51,030 nucleotides of DNA from Parabacteroides sp. GTDB lineage: Bacteria; Bacteroidota; Bacteroidia; Bacteroidales; Tannerellaceae. The notes beneath the pieces were generated by a model that was given only the letters and a program-made list of their open reading frames with translations, had not been told where the DNA came from and searched no databases. The position numbers and the translations under genes are program-made. The stretch is taken from the NCBI GenBank assembly GCA_022775005.1, contig JALFJR010000032.1:1-51030 (forward strand), given 5' to 3'. Shown piece after piece: positions 43,404 through 51,030 of this stretch (position 1 is the stretch's first letter; each line of letters begins with the position of its first letter).

Positions 43404-45668
43404 TTACAATGGACTGGTCGTCAACCATACCTCCGGACGTAAATCGCCAAGCTGCCCTGTGTCGGCCTTTCGATCCGTGTCGGGACGGTCGGTATTGACA
43501 TAGTTTGTGTTGCGGCCCAACGACATCACCACCACCTCGATCGGCTTACCCGCCATCTCCCGAGTGACCGGCAGGTAGTAGGTATAGTTGCGGTCGCTGT
43601 TCGCCGACTTATATTCCCAAGTGTTCGAGGTGAACGAGGGGGCACGATCGGGACAACCCACGAACTGGCCATCCACCTTAAAGCCAACCCAAGCGCCCTC
43701 CACACCATGCACGCCATTCACGGCGACACAGAGGTAGGAATCCTCCGCCAACCGATCCGCAGAAAGAGTGAAGGTCCCCTTCCATGTCCGGTTGGCCTTG
43801 CAGTCGGCGCTGCCATAGGTGCGGAACAGGTTGTTCGCACGCCAAGCGGAGCGATCCACCAACCGACCATCCCGGTAGCCCTCCACCTCGTTCAAGCGAA
43901 GCGGACAGGGAGAGAAACGGATGTAGCGCACGGCTCCCGCCTCACTGAGATCGATCGTCATCTCCTTTCCAGCCAGGAAGGTGATCTCCTTCCAGCTCTT
44001 CAGATCGGCGGAAACGTAGGCCTGCACACCCTCCTCCGATTTCAGGGGAGTCAACGAGTACTCATCGAAGGTGTGAATCACCAAGCGGTCAAGCCGCTGC
44101 ACCTCGCCCAGATCGAGATGGAAACCAGATTGCCCCTGCTGGCGTATGTCGCCCCAACGCATGGCGATGGAGAAGGCACTCTCCCGATCGCCGTCAAAGA
44201 GGTAGCGATCCCAGATCTCCCGGGTCTTGAAATAGGGTTGATTGAAGAAGGCCTCCCGAGCCGCCTTCACCTGCGGGATCTCGGTCTCGCCCGAACGCAG
44301 CAGCGAGCGTACCTCCAAGGCATTGTTGTCGGCGGCAAAACAGGTGGCGTAGTAGTAGCTCTCCACCTCCTCCGGCACGGCGCATGCCTCCAAGTCGGCC
44401 ACTTTATAATGGTAATAGGGTTTACGGGTGGTCAATACCTCCGGTACGATCTCCTGGTCGTCGCTCGCCTTCCCCTCAGTAGTCAAGCGAATCAAAGCCG
44501 TGCGGAAAGGCAATACCTCCACCTCGATGGTCGAGCCGAATGGCTTACTGCCCAGGTCCTCCACGAAGGGATAGTAGCTCTTCGCCTGCACCTTGCGCTT
44601 GCTCCTTTTTAGGCCAACCTCCTCGCCCAATTGAACCCGGTACTTCACCGGCTCCCAGGTCAGGTTACGCAGGGTCACGAAGCGGGTCTTGCCATCGCCT
44701 CGGCTGATCGCCTCCGGACCATAGTTGGCCTCCGGCAAACGCTGGCCATCCACCAGGATATCCCGATAGCGACGATGCAGGTTGTAGATATAGGCCAACT
44801 GCGGGAACTCATCGTCACGCAGCAGCCAGGGATTGGCATAGATCTGCGGAGCGAGAATCAGGTTGCGGTTGAAGGCCTGCAAGATCAGGTCATCCTGCCA
44901 GCCATCCAAGCAGGAGGAGAGGCAAACGCCATGATCCTCCGTCAAACGGGTCAGTCCCTCGGGGGCCTTACGGGCGATCGCCTGTCCCCGATGGTGCGGA
45001 GCGGTCATCCGATTGGTCATGAACACGTCGATATAGGTCTCAGCGCCACCCAACAGAAAGGTGGTAGAGTGACGGGTAGCCTCGCCCAATTGCAGACGGT
45101 GGTTCAGCAGGACAAAGTCTGGGGCGATCTCTCGCACACGGGTCATCATCCGGTCGAACGCATCATATTTCTCCGGACGCAACTGGCCACAAACCGCATC
45201 CATCTTGAAGAGACGGAAACCATAGTCACGCACCAAGCCAACCATCATCTCCTCCCGCTCCTTCGTCTCCTGCTCGGTCGTGCCGAAGCCATCGGGTCCG
45301 CCCCACAAACCAAAATGGATACCCAACTCCGACGCCTCCTGACTCAACGGCCCGAACCCTTGCGGGAACTGCCGCCAGAAACGATCCGACTTAGTGGAGC
45401 CATACATCTTCGCCCCATCCACGGCTCCCGCATCGAAGGCATAGATGTCGAGTTGCATCCCGAACCGCTCCTTCATCCAACGGAAGAAGTCGAGGTTGAT
45501 GCGGGTATGCGCATCCGTCGCTCCCTCGTTCGTGTTGTTGATCCATGAGAAATACTCAGCCTTGGAGGGGGTCCGCTCATCGGCACCACCCACCGGCCAC
45601 ACCTTTTGCTGCGCTTGGAGACCATAGGCCAACAGACCTATGGCTCCTACTAAAATCTCTTTTCTCAT
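43404..45668 (-). CDS. Secreted glycoside hydrolase-like protein (clan GH-D-like) with discoidin-like domain
   Basis: A 754-residue exported protein (signal MRKEILVGAIGLLAYGLQAQ). Residues about 35-330 form a TIM barrel: GIHFGLWGGPDGFG (116-129) and GFRLFKMDAVCG (150-161), where D157 in K-x-D is the place of the nucleophile in alpha-galactosidases of GH27/GH36. A beta-rich domain follows (about 330-410). The segment about 480-615 (LVIHTFDEYSLTP, VRYIRFSPCPLRLNEVEGY) resembles an F5/8-type (discoidin, CBM32-like) carbohydrate-binding module. A last beta domain ends the protein. I cannot name the exact family. It lies 26 bp after the DUF4965-type gene in the minus-strand operon. Confidence 0.68.
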   Translation of the reverse strand: MRKEILVGAIGLLAYGLQAQQKVWPVGGADERTPSKAEYFSWINNTNEGATDAHTRINLDFFRWMKERFGMQLDIYAFDAGAVDGAKMYGSTKSDRFWRQFPQGFGPLSQEASELGIHFGLWGGPDGFGTTEQETKEREEMMVGLVRDYGFRLFKMDAVCGQLRPEKYDAFDRMMTRVREIAPDFVLLNHRLQLGEATRHSTTFLLGGAETYIDVFMTNRMTAPHHRGQAIARKAPEGLTRLTEDHGVCLSSCLDGWQDDLILQAFNRNLILAPQIYANPWLLRDDEFPQLAYIYNLHRRYRDILVDGQRLPEANYGPEAISRGDGKTRFVTLRNLTWEPVKYRVQLGEEVGLKRSKRKVQAKSYYPFVEDLGSKPFGSTIEVEVLPFRTALIRLTTEGKASDDQEIVPEVLTTRKPYYHYKVADLEACAVPEEVESYYYATCFAADNNALEVRSLLRSGETEIPQVKAAREAFFNQPYFKTREIWDRYLFDGDRESAFSIAMRWGDIRQQGQSGFHLDLGEVQRLDRLVIHTFDEYSLTPLKSEEGVQAYVSADLKSWKEITFLAGKEMTIDLSEAGAVRYIRFSPCPLRLNEVEGYRDGRLVDRSAWRANNLFRTYGSADCKANRTWKGTFTLSADRLAEDSYLCVAVNGVHGVEGAWVGFKVDGQFVGCPDRAPSFTSNTWEYKSANSDRNYTYYLPVTREMAGKPIEVVVMSLGRNTNYVNTDRPDTDRKADTGQLGDLRPEVWLTTSPL

Positions 45669-45694
45669 ATCTTCATACGTTGCTGATCATCGAC

Positions 45695-47788
45695 TCACTT
45701 GCCCAACCGCTTCTCCAGCATACGAAGGAAGAAGCCACCGACCACGGAGCGTGCCTGGAATCCCCGCTGCTTACCGCTTGTGGTGAAATACCAGTCGCTA
45801 AGCGGAACACGGCTGGGGCTCTCGTTGGTGAAATCCCATACCGGCGACATCAACGCCTCGAAGTCCGCTTGGTTGCCCGTCAGGCAGGCCGACCAAAGAA
45901 TCCAGTCATTCTTTGTATAGTCCTCCCGGTTGTCGAGCGGCAGGCCGTAACGGTTCTGGATGGTCTTGTAGTAGGCCATCTCCGTAGCGGCTACCTCAGC
46001 GGGGAAGATATTCAGGTCGAGTAGGCGATCCCACACAAGATTGTACTTCTGGCTCCATGTGCCCGGCTTGTCGAAGGTAAGGCGGTAGTGGTCGCCATCG
46101 GCAGCCATCTTCACCCACTTCTCGGCCATCAAACGAGCCGCCTCCGTGTATTGCTTGGCGATCTCCTCCTTGCCCAGCATCTGCGCCAAACGACCATAGC
46201 CCGCGATACCCATGATCGCCTTGATGGAGAGGTTGGTGTTGTGGGCGAAATGGCCGGCGAAGTCATCCGTGCAAAGTTGGTTGGCCGGATCGAGACCCTC
46301 CTTTAACAGGTAGTCAGCCCAAGTAGTCAACACCTCCCAATGCTTGGCCGCATAGTCGGCGTTGCCCTCCACCACAGCGATCGCCGTGGTCAGCACCAAC
46401 ATGTTGCCGCTCTCCTCCACAGGCATATCCCCGTTGTAGGTCTGGCCGTTCGCAATCGGATAGGTACCCATGTCGTGTGCAGGAAAGGTTTTCTTCCACA
46501 AGCCACTCTCCGAGAAGCGGAAGATCGGATTCATCATGCCCTTCAGCAGCTCCGGGTTGTAACGCAGGAAAAGCGGTGCGGAGGGATAGGTCACATCCAC
46601 CGTACCGATCGAGCCGTTGCTGTAGCACTCCTTCGAGAGGAAGATTAGGTTGCCCTCCGGGTCGGTCACCAACTTATGCGCGGCGATCGCCTGTCGATAG
46701 GCCAAGGCACACAGCTCGGCATACTTTTGGCCACCGGCTGCCGCCGCCTCCGCCATCATCGTCGAGTCGAACGCCCCGCAACGGCGCATCATTTCCGTAT
46801 AACTTGCGTCGCCCTGCTCGAAAGCCTGCTGGATGGAGATTTGCCCCTCATGCGTCCAGTAGGCCGGACGGTTCTCGTGGAAATACTGGATAGCTTGGAT
46901 GTCGTCGTAGCCAATCAACGCATGACCCGCTACCGGCTGCTCACCCACTTTTCCAATCGGATCCACATAGGCTAACACCGCGTTTTCCGCACGCAGGTCG
47001 GAAGAGACCTTGGTAGGCTTCTCCGGCAATTTACCCTCCTTCAAGAAAGCCTCACGCGCCTCCTCTGCCGGAGCGATCACCCCTTGCAAACCCGCCTTCT
47101 TCGGCATGGCCAAATAGAAGTAACCCCAGTCGATCCGCACGCCGTCACCCTTGCGCTGCAAGATGGCCTGCTCCTCCGTGCCGGTCACGAGGTATTCCAA
47201 CCGATCTCCACTCACCTGTCGATACATCACAGGCTGATCGGCAGTGTTGACCGCTAACTGCGGCGTAGCACTCAGGAAGAGCTGCACGTCATGACGCTTG
47301 CCATCCGTGGCTTGCAGTTGGTAGGTCATATAATTATAAGGAGAGCTCATCGCATCCAGGTCGTCGAGCAACATCGGGGCAGTGAAGATCAGATCTAACT
47401 GCACACCCCCACAGTCGAAGGTGTAGAAGGTCTGTGTCGGCATCACCGTCACCTTCCGCTGCACCGCTTTCTCGCCAAACGGAGCGGCCTGTGCCACGCT
47501 GTCGTGCGAGAAATAAAAATCATTGCCACCCATGAAGCGGTAGGTCTGCCCATCCACACGCAGGCTACCCACCAAGGGATGCGCATGACCCGTCCAATGG
47601 CGCACCACATCGTCGTTCAACTGATCCGCAAACGACCAAGCGCTCATGAAGGGGTCGATTGTGATCAAAGGCACTGCCGGTGCCCGCAACGCATTTTCTG
47701 CAGCCGGCTGGTAAACCTCCACCGGCTTTTGCGGCTGACAGCTCATCATCGCTACCGCCGCACAAACTACTAATCCAATTCGTTTCAT
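45695..47788 (-). CDS. DUF5127/DUF4965/DUF1793 'glutaminase-like' lipoprotein
   Basis: A 697-residue lipoprotein: the signal MKRIGLVVCAAVAMMSC ends in the lipobox MMSC with C17 as lipid anchor. PLITIDPFMSAWSFADQLND, VRHWTGHAHPLVGSLRVDG and the C-terminal (alpha/alpha)6-barrel-like region with LVWDRLLDLNIFP, YGLPLDNREDYTKNDW and SDWYFTTSGKQRGFQARSVVGG match the family named after the Aspergillus glutaminase GtaA. Such proteins are common in Bacteroidetes carbohydrate loci, where a glycosidase-like role is at least as plausible as glutaminase activity. It is 26 bp upstream of the clan GH-D-like gene and 42 bp downstream of GH97. Confidence 0.78.
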   Translation of the reverse strand: MKRIGLVVCAAVAMMSCQPQKPVEVYQPAAENALRAPAVPLITIDPFMSAWSFADQLNDDVVRHWTGHAHPLVGSLRVDGQTYRFMGGNDFYFSHDSVAQAAPFGEKAVQRKVTVMPTQTFYTFDCGGVQLDLIFTAPMLLDDLDAMSSPYNYMTYQLQATDGKRHDVQLFLSATPQLAVNTADQPVMYRQVSGDRLEYLVTGTEEQAILQRKGDGVRIDWGYFYLAMPKKAGLQGVIAPAEEAREAFLKEGKLPEKPTKVSSDLRAENAVLAYVDPIGKVGEQPVAGHALIGYDDIQAIQYFHENRPAYWTHEGQISIQQAFEQGDASYTEMMRRCGAFDSTMMAEAAAAGGQKYAELCALAYRQAIAAHKLVTDPEGNLIFLSKECYSNGSIGTVDVTYPSAPLFLRYNPELLKGMMNPIFRFSESGLWKKTFPAHDMGTYPIANGQTYNGDMPVEESGNMLVLTTAIAVVEGNADYAAKHWEVLTTWADYLLKEGLDPANQLCTDDFAGHFAHNTNLSIKAIMGIAGYGRLAQMLGKEEIAKQYTEAARLMAEKWVKMAADGDHYRLTFDKPGTWSQKYNLVWDRLLDLNIFPAEVAATEMAYYKTIQNRYGLPLDNREDYTKNDWILWSACLTGNQADFEALMSPVWDFTNESPSRVPLSDWYFTTSGKQRGFQARSVVGGFFLRMLEKRLGK

Positions 47789-47830
47789 GCTATACTTTTT
47801 CTATACTTTCTGCTTTTTCTTTTTTACCAT

Positions 47831-49828
47831 TTACTTCTTAGCTATCCTCGCCACATAACCACCACCAGGAGCCATCTTCACCGTCAGTTTACGGTTGGCG
47901 GGAACAGGCAATACCTCTCGCTTGTAGTCACATGCGGCACGGTCTGCATTGATACCGTCCCGGAAGAGTTCGATTTGGTAGTCGCCCTCGCCGAGGAAAG
48001 AGAGGTCGAGCGTCAGCTCACGGGCATCCCAGTTGGTCAACGCACCGACATACCAATCACTGCCGCTGCGGCGGGCCAATGCGATATACTTCGCCACCTC
48101 ACCCTTCAAGGGGACGGTCTCCTCCCAGACGGTCGGCACCTGAGCGATAAAGCGAGTACACTCCTCCTCACGCATATAGTTGGTCGGCACGTCGCACAGC
48201 ATGTTGAAGGGCGAGTCGAAGATCACGTAGGTAGCCAACTGACGGCAACGAGTGCCTTGGCTCATCGGCTCTGAATTGACCGGACGATAATTACCCTTAG
48301 CCGCATTGCGCATCGCTCCCTGCGTGTAGTCCATCGGACCGGCCACCATACGGGTGAAAGGCAAGGTCACATCGTGTGTCACCATATCGACATCCTCTTT
48401 TGACCATTTCATCTGCTCCAAACCAAATACTCCCTCGTAGTTCAGCACGTTGGGATAGGTACGCTGCAAGCCAGTCGGTTTATACACGCCGTGGAAGTCG
48501 AGGATCATGTGATACTTGGCGCAAAGCTCCGCCGCCTCATAAGTAAAGCGCACCATCTCCTGATCGTCCCGATCCAAGAAATCCACCTTGAAACCTTTCA
48601 CACCCATGTCGGCATAGTGCTTCACCACCTTCTCCATATCCCGAGCGAAGGCCCAATAGCCAGCCCACAGGATAATGTCCACATTCTTCTGCTTACCGTA
48701 GTCCACCAACTCCTGCAAGTTAATCTCCGGGATCACCTGCAACATGTCGGCCTTCAGGTTCACCGCCCAACCCTCGTCGAGGATCACGTAGCCAATGCCA
48801 TGCTTCGCCGCGAAGTCTATATAATATTTATAGGTAGCATTGTTGATGCCCGCACGGAAATCGACACCGCTCAGGTTCCAGTCGTTCCACCAGTCCCAAG
48901 CCACCTTGCCCGGCTGGATCCAGTCAATCTCCTTCACTCGGGAGGGAGCCGCCAAACGATAGACCATGTCGCAATCCGCCAACTTCGCATCGTTGCCAGC
49001 AGAGAGGGCGAAAACACGCCACGGGAAAGTCCGCGTACCGGCTACCTTGGCAATGTAGTTCTCCCGCTCCTTCACCAGCATCTGCAAGCGGTTGTGACCG
49101 CCCTGCTCCACCCGTTTGGGACGGGGCGCATGGATCGCCTGCAACAGCGGTTGCTCCGTGGAGTTATTCAGATACATACCCGGATAATCCTCCAAGTCGG
49201 CCTCGGTGATCACCATTTTCCGGCCACCCTCCAAATCCACCATCAGTGGGAGAATCTTCAGTCGCTTGTCGTTGATCTTCGTGATCGGCTCATTCACGTA
49301 GGTTGTCTCAAAAGAATTAAAGAACTGCTCCTCGAAAGTCGGAGCCGTACTATTCACGAAGTTGGAGAAGGTCTTGTAGTCCTTCGCGAAGCGGAAAGCC
49401 GCCTCCTCATTGGCGATACAGATTGAGTCCTTCATCTTCGTGGTGAAGCGATAGGCCACGCCCTCGTCATAGGCACGGAGCACCAACCCATAGTTTCCCT
49501 TAAAGTCAAGGCGCAACTCATTGTAGTGATCCTTCACCTCACTCTTTTTATAGAAGGGCGAGGGGATCGTCTGATCCACCGACTGCCGCTTTACGTTCGT
49601 CACCTTGGGATTCGCACCCAGCACCTTCCCATCCGTCAGGGAGAGGGAGAGCGTGGAGTTCATCACCTCCTCGCCACCCTCAGAGAGGGCGAAATGGATC
49701 TGCTCGTCCATCGTCACCTCTACTTTCACCTGCTGGTCGGGGGATTGTAATTGATAGCGCTTCTGGGCCATCAACGGCCAAGCGCACAGGCCGCACAGGG
49801 CGACCGCTAACATACCTGTTCTTTTCAT
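47831..49828 (-). CDS. GH97 family glycoside hydrolase, probable retaining alpha-galactosidase type
   Basis: A 665-residue exported enzyme (signal MKRTGMLAVALCGLCAWPLMA). Domains follow GH97: an N-terminal beta-sandwich (about 22-290), a TIM barrel (about 300-560) and a C-terminal beta domain. In GFKVDFLDRDDQE D416 fits the nucleophile of the retaining subgroup (D415 in BtGH97b), and E465 in LNYEGVFGLE fits its acid/base. The inverting, SusB-like subgroup lacks this Asp. The substrate is likely an alpha-galactoside, but this is family inference. The frame is open to 49987, but the upstream part is translated repeat array; the ATG at 49828 begins the signal peptide. First gene of the four-gene operon. 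Confidence 0.9.
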   Translation of the reverse strand: MKRTGMLAVALCGLCAWPLMAQKRYQLQSPDQQVKVEVTMDEQIHFALSEGGEEVMNSTLSLSLTDGKVLGANPKVTNVKRQSVDQTIPSPFYKKSEVKDHYNELRLDFKGNYGLVLRAYDEGVAYRFTTKMKDSICIANEEAAFRFAKDYKTFSNFVNSTAPTFEEQFFNSFETTYVNEPITKINDKRLKILPLMVDLEGGRKMVITEADLEDYPGMYLNNSTEQPLLQAIHAPRPKRVEQGGHNRLQMLVKERENYIAKVAGTRTFPWRVFALSAGNDAKLADCDMVYRLAAPSRVKEIDWIQPGKVAWDWWNDWNLSGVDFRAGINNATYKYYIDFAAKHGIGYVILDEGWAVNLKADMLQVIPEINLQELVDYGKQKNVDIILWAGYWAFARDMEKVVKHYADMGVKGFKVDFLDRDDQEMVRFTYEAAELCAKYHMILDFHGVYKPTGLQRTYPNVLNYEGVFGLEQMKWSKEDVDMVTHDVTLPFTRMVAGPMDYTQGAMRNAAKGNYRPVNSEPMSQGTRCRQLATYVIFDSPFNMLCDVPTNYMREEECTRFIAQVPTVWEETVPLKGEVAKYIALARRSGSDWYVGALTNWDARELTLDLSFLGEGDYQIELFRDGINADRAACDYKREVLPVPANRKLTVKMAPGGGYVARIAKK

Positions 49829-49871
49829 GATAACTCTATTTTTATAACTAACTATTTCGGTCTTATGCCCA

Positions 49872-49879
49872 CAAAGGTA
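49872..49879 (-). promoter_or_regulatory. -7 element of the GH97 operon
   Basis: TACCTTTG on the minus strand fits TAnnTTTG and lies 43 bp before the GH97 ATG. The expected -33 region has no TTTG; the 41-bp repeat array begins about 40 bp upstream. Confidence 0.6.
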
Positions 49880-49914
49880 GCAGTTCTTATCGCACATTTT
49901 TGTAAAGTCATTAA

Positions 49915-50095
49915 AAAATGTTTTGAAACGGCTGCGCAGACCGCAAAATGCTTTCAAAATCGTTTGAAACGGCTGCACAGACCGCAAAATGCTTCCAAAA
50001 TCGTTTGAAACGGCTACGCGCTCCGCAAAACGCTTTCAAAATCCTCGGAAACCTCCGCGCGCTCTGCGAAACGCTTTCCGAGACGTCGGAAACCT
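49915..50095 (+). repeat. 41-bp phased repeat array
   Basis: TTTGAAAC starts at 49922, 49963 and 50004, and the diverged TCGGAAAC at 50045 and 50086: five positions exactly 41 bp apart. The first units share CGGCTGCGCAGACCGCAAAA and a junction TTTCAAA-ATCG-TTTGAAA that can form a 7-bp hairpin. The half-sites and the GCGCAG linker resemble the 42-bp array at 33.8 kb. Confidence 0.9.
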
Positions 50096-50104
50096 TTACT
50101 TGCA

Positions 50105-50164
50105 ACAAAACAAAGGGGGAACCCTCCATCTTTTAAACCATCCAACCTTGACGGAGGGCTCCCC
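50105..50164 (-). terminator. Terminator of the right-edge gene
   Basis: Arms 50116-50127 and 50153-50164 pair over 12 positions with one mismatch; on the minus strand TTTGTTTTG follows. TTTT on the plus side suggests it may work in both directions. Confidence 0.8.
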
Positions 50165-50211
50165 TTTTGCTGACCTCAACTAACTCAAAAAAATAAGATG
50201 ATAAATCTGAA

Positions 50212-51030
50212 TTATCGCTTGCTTTGCAATACTTCATAAGCAAAACGGGCATAATGTGCTTGCAGACCGACGGCATACTTTTCCAGCAGGCTTCGACCGA
50301 TACCCTCTTGATCGCCGCAGCGATAGAGCGCACCGGCCAAGAAGAGCTCCTTCAAGGCCCGGTTGCGGGTGGAGGTGTCCTCACTGCCCGGCACTACATC
50401 CCGCCGTGCCTCAGCAAAGGAAACCATCGCATGGTGGCGCATACCCGGCATTGAGAGCAGCTGAACCAACGGAGTCACTGCCTTTTCCTTTCCGGCTCCC
50501 TCGGCAGCGACCGCCACCGCCCGGAAATGGGAGAAGGCATCTTCTGGCTGCAATAGGCTGGCCTTTTCCGCCACTGCCTCCCAAGCCTGCGCATCGCCAC
50601 TGCCTCCCAAGGCCATGATCAACGCGTCCAATCGGCTGAGGCATTCGCCAAACTGTCCCATACCGGTATAATGCCAACCCTTGTCCCATGCGGTGTGACT
50701 GCGGATGGCCTCCGCCAAGCAGCTGCCCGCCGACGCGTCGCCCATCATACCCAGGATACCGGCCAACAGCACCTTCGCCTCCTCTGTCGTGGCCTTTTTC
50801 CATTCCGCCTGTACGAGCGGCAGGCTGCGTTGCGGGTCACTCAACAACAGCTCCAATCCCTGATAATGATCGGTCACCTGCTGAGCCGCCTGCCTCAACT
50901 CCTTTTGGCTATAGCCCTTGAAGGCCTTGTCGGTCAGCACACGCTCCGGCAAATTGCCCTTCTTGACTAAATGACGCTGGATCGGTTTCAGGTCGATCTG
51001 TCGGGGTGAGCGTCCCTGTTTCACGCAGCA
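50212..51030 (-). CDS. C-terminal part of a probable FAD-dependent oxidoreductase with helical repeats (partial)
   Basis: The last 270 or so residues of a gene whose 5' part lies beyond the right edge; the in-frame ATG at 51024 is probably internal. The visible part opens with RQIDLKPIQRHLVKKGNLPE, a linker pattern I associate with the end of the FAD domain in Bacteroidetes FAD-dependent oxidoreductases. It continues as Ala/Leu-rich helical pairs of HEAT type (EEAKVLLAGILGMMGDASAG, SRLDALIMALGGSGDAQAWEAVAEKA, KEKAVTPLVQLLSMPGMRHHAMVSFAEA). The FAD motif itself is not in the window, so the identification is tentative. It could be linked to the glycan operon downstream, but terminator and array separate them. 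Confidence 0.5.
   Translation of the reverse strand, partial: CCVKQGRSPRQIDLKPIQRHLVKKGNLPERVLTDKAFKGYSQKELRQAAQQVTDHYQGLELLLSDPQRSLPLVQAEWKKATTEEAKVLLAGILGMMGDASAGSCLAEAIRSHTAWDKGWHYTGMGQFGECLSRLDALIMALGGSGDAQAWEAVAEKASLLQPEDAFSHFRAVAVAAEGAGKEKAVTPLVQLLSMPGMRHHAMVSFAEARRDVVPGSEDTSTRNRALKELFLAGALYRCGDQEGIGRSLLEKYAVGLQAHYARFAYEVLQSKR

Larger units (their letters stand above)
49829..50211. other. 383-bp intergenic region between the GH97 gene and the right-edge gene
   Basis: Contains the GH97 promoter element, the 41-bp phased array (49915-50095) and the terminator of the right-hand gene (50105-50164). The last 47 bp before the stop of that gene hold nothing I recognise. Confidence 0.75.

Noticed and set aside
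43707-45548. Two open frames of about 300 residues antisense to the clan GH-D-like gene
   Set aside because: They are shadows of a gene with signal peptide, domain motifs and operon context on the other strand; similar shadows lie over GH97 (48491-49426) and hisB (1741-2541).
49829-49987. N-terminal extension of the GH97 protein
   Set aside because: The extra 53 residues translate the promoter and the repeat array. The ATG at 49828 starts a normal signal peptide and lies downstream of the TAnnTTTG element.

Overview
The window is a 51 kb chromosomal segment from a member of the Bacteroidales, most likely close to Parabacteroides/Tannerellaceae (the genus is my inference). The evidence is the run rpmB-rpmG-DUF4295, repeated promoter elements of the Bacteroides type (TAnnTTTG at -7, TTG/TTTG near -33), a type III glutamine synthetase, an SDR-type threonine dehydrogenase, a Bacteroidetes 'putative porin', and a GH97 glycan-degradation operon. 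I found no tRNA, rRNA, CRISPR array, insertion sequence or phage gene.

Layout. (1) 1-1.6 kb: an HU-like DNA-binding protein (+), then a small ribosomal operon on the minus strand (L28, L33, DUF4295). (2) 1.6-6.2 kb: a minus-strand histidine operon hisG-hisD-hisC-hisB. Its leader holds a previously unmarked 16-residue peptide with four His codons, a terminator and a competing antiterminator, i.e. a complete ribosome-mediated attenuator. (3) 6.2-9.6 kb: a glycyl-radical enzyme that looks like trans-4-hydroxy-L-proline dehydratase (HypD), with its radical-SAM activase. (4) 9.8-12.1 kb: divergent tdh and kbl for threonine catabolism. (5) 12.2-17.7 kb: an NRAMP metal transporter, then glnS, a TPR protein and a DUF368 lipid-carrier flippase candidate. 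(6) 17.9-23.7 kb: a four-subunit 2-oxoacid:ferredoxin oxidoreductase operon containing an additional 56-residue membrane protein, followed by a porin and a periplasmic binding protein. (7) 24-41.6 kb: a nitrogen-assimilation district: gltB-gltD-asnB, a secreted protein, dapF-dapL, then glnK-amtB-asnA-glnN. It joins ammonium uptake, PII signalling, GS-GOGAT, both kinds of asparagine synthetase and lysine/peptidoglycan precursor synthesis. (8) 41.6-49.8 kb: a minus-strand glycan operon (GH97, a DUF4965-type 'glutaminase', a TIM-barrel glycosidase with a discoidin-like module, a double-domain esterase). (9) the 3' part of a probable FAD-dependent oxidoreductase runs off the right edge.

The most unusual material is non-coding. 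Three intergenic arrays have nearly exact periods of 22 bp (31.7 kb), 42 bp (33.8 kb) and 41 bp (49.9 kb). All carry TTTCAAA-type half-sites, all lie upstream of a promoter, and all have periods close to whole numbers of DNA helical turns. Two 7-bp microsatellites abut the starts of mntH and asnB, and a long-range RNA helix ending in a U-tract lies in front of glnK. The his attenuator and the phased arrays are the best candidates for undescribed biology here.
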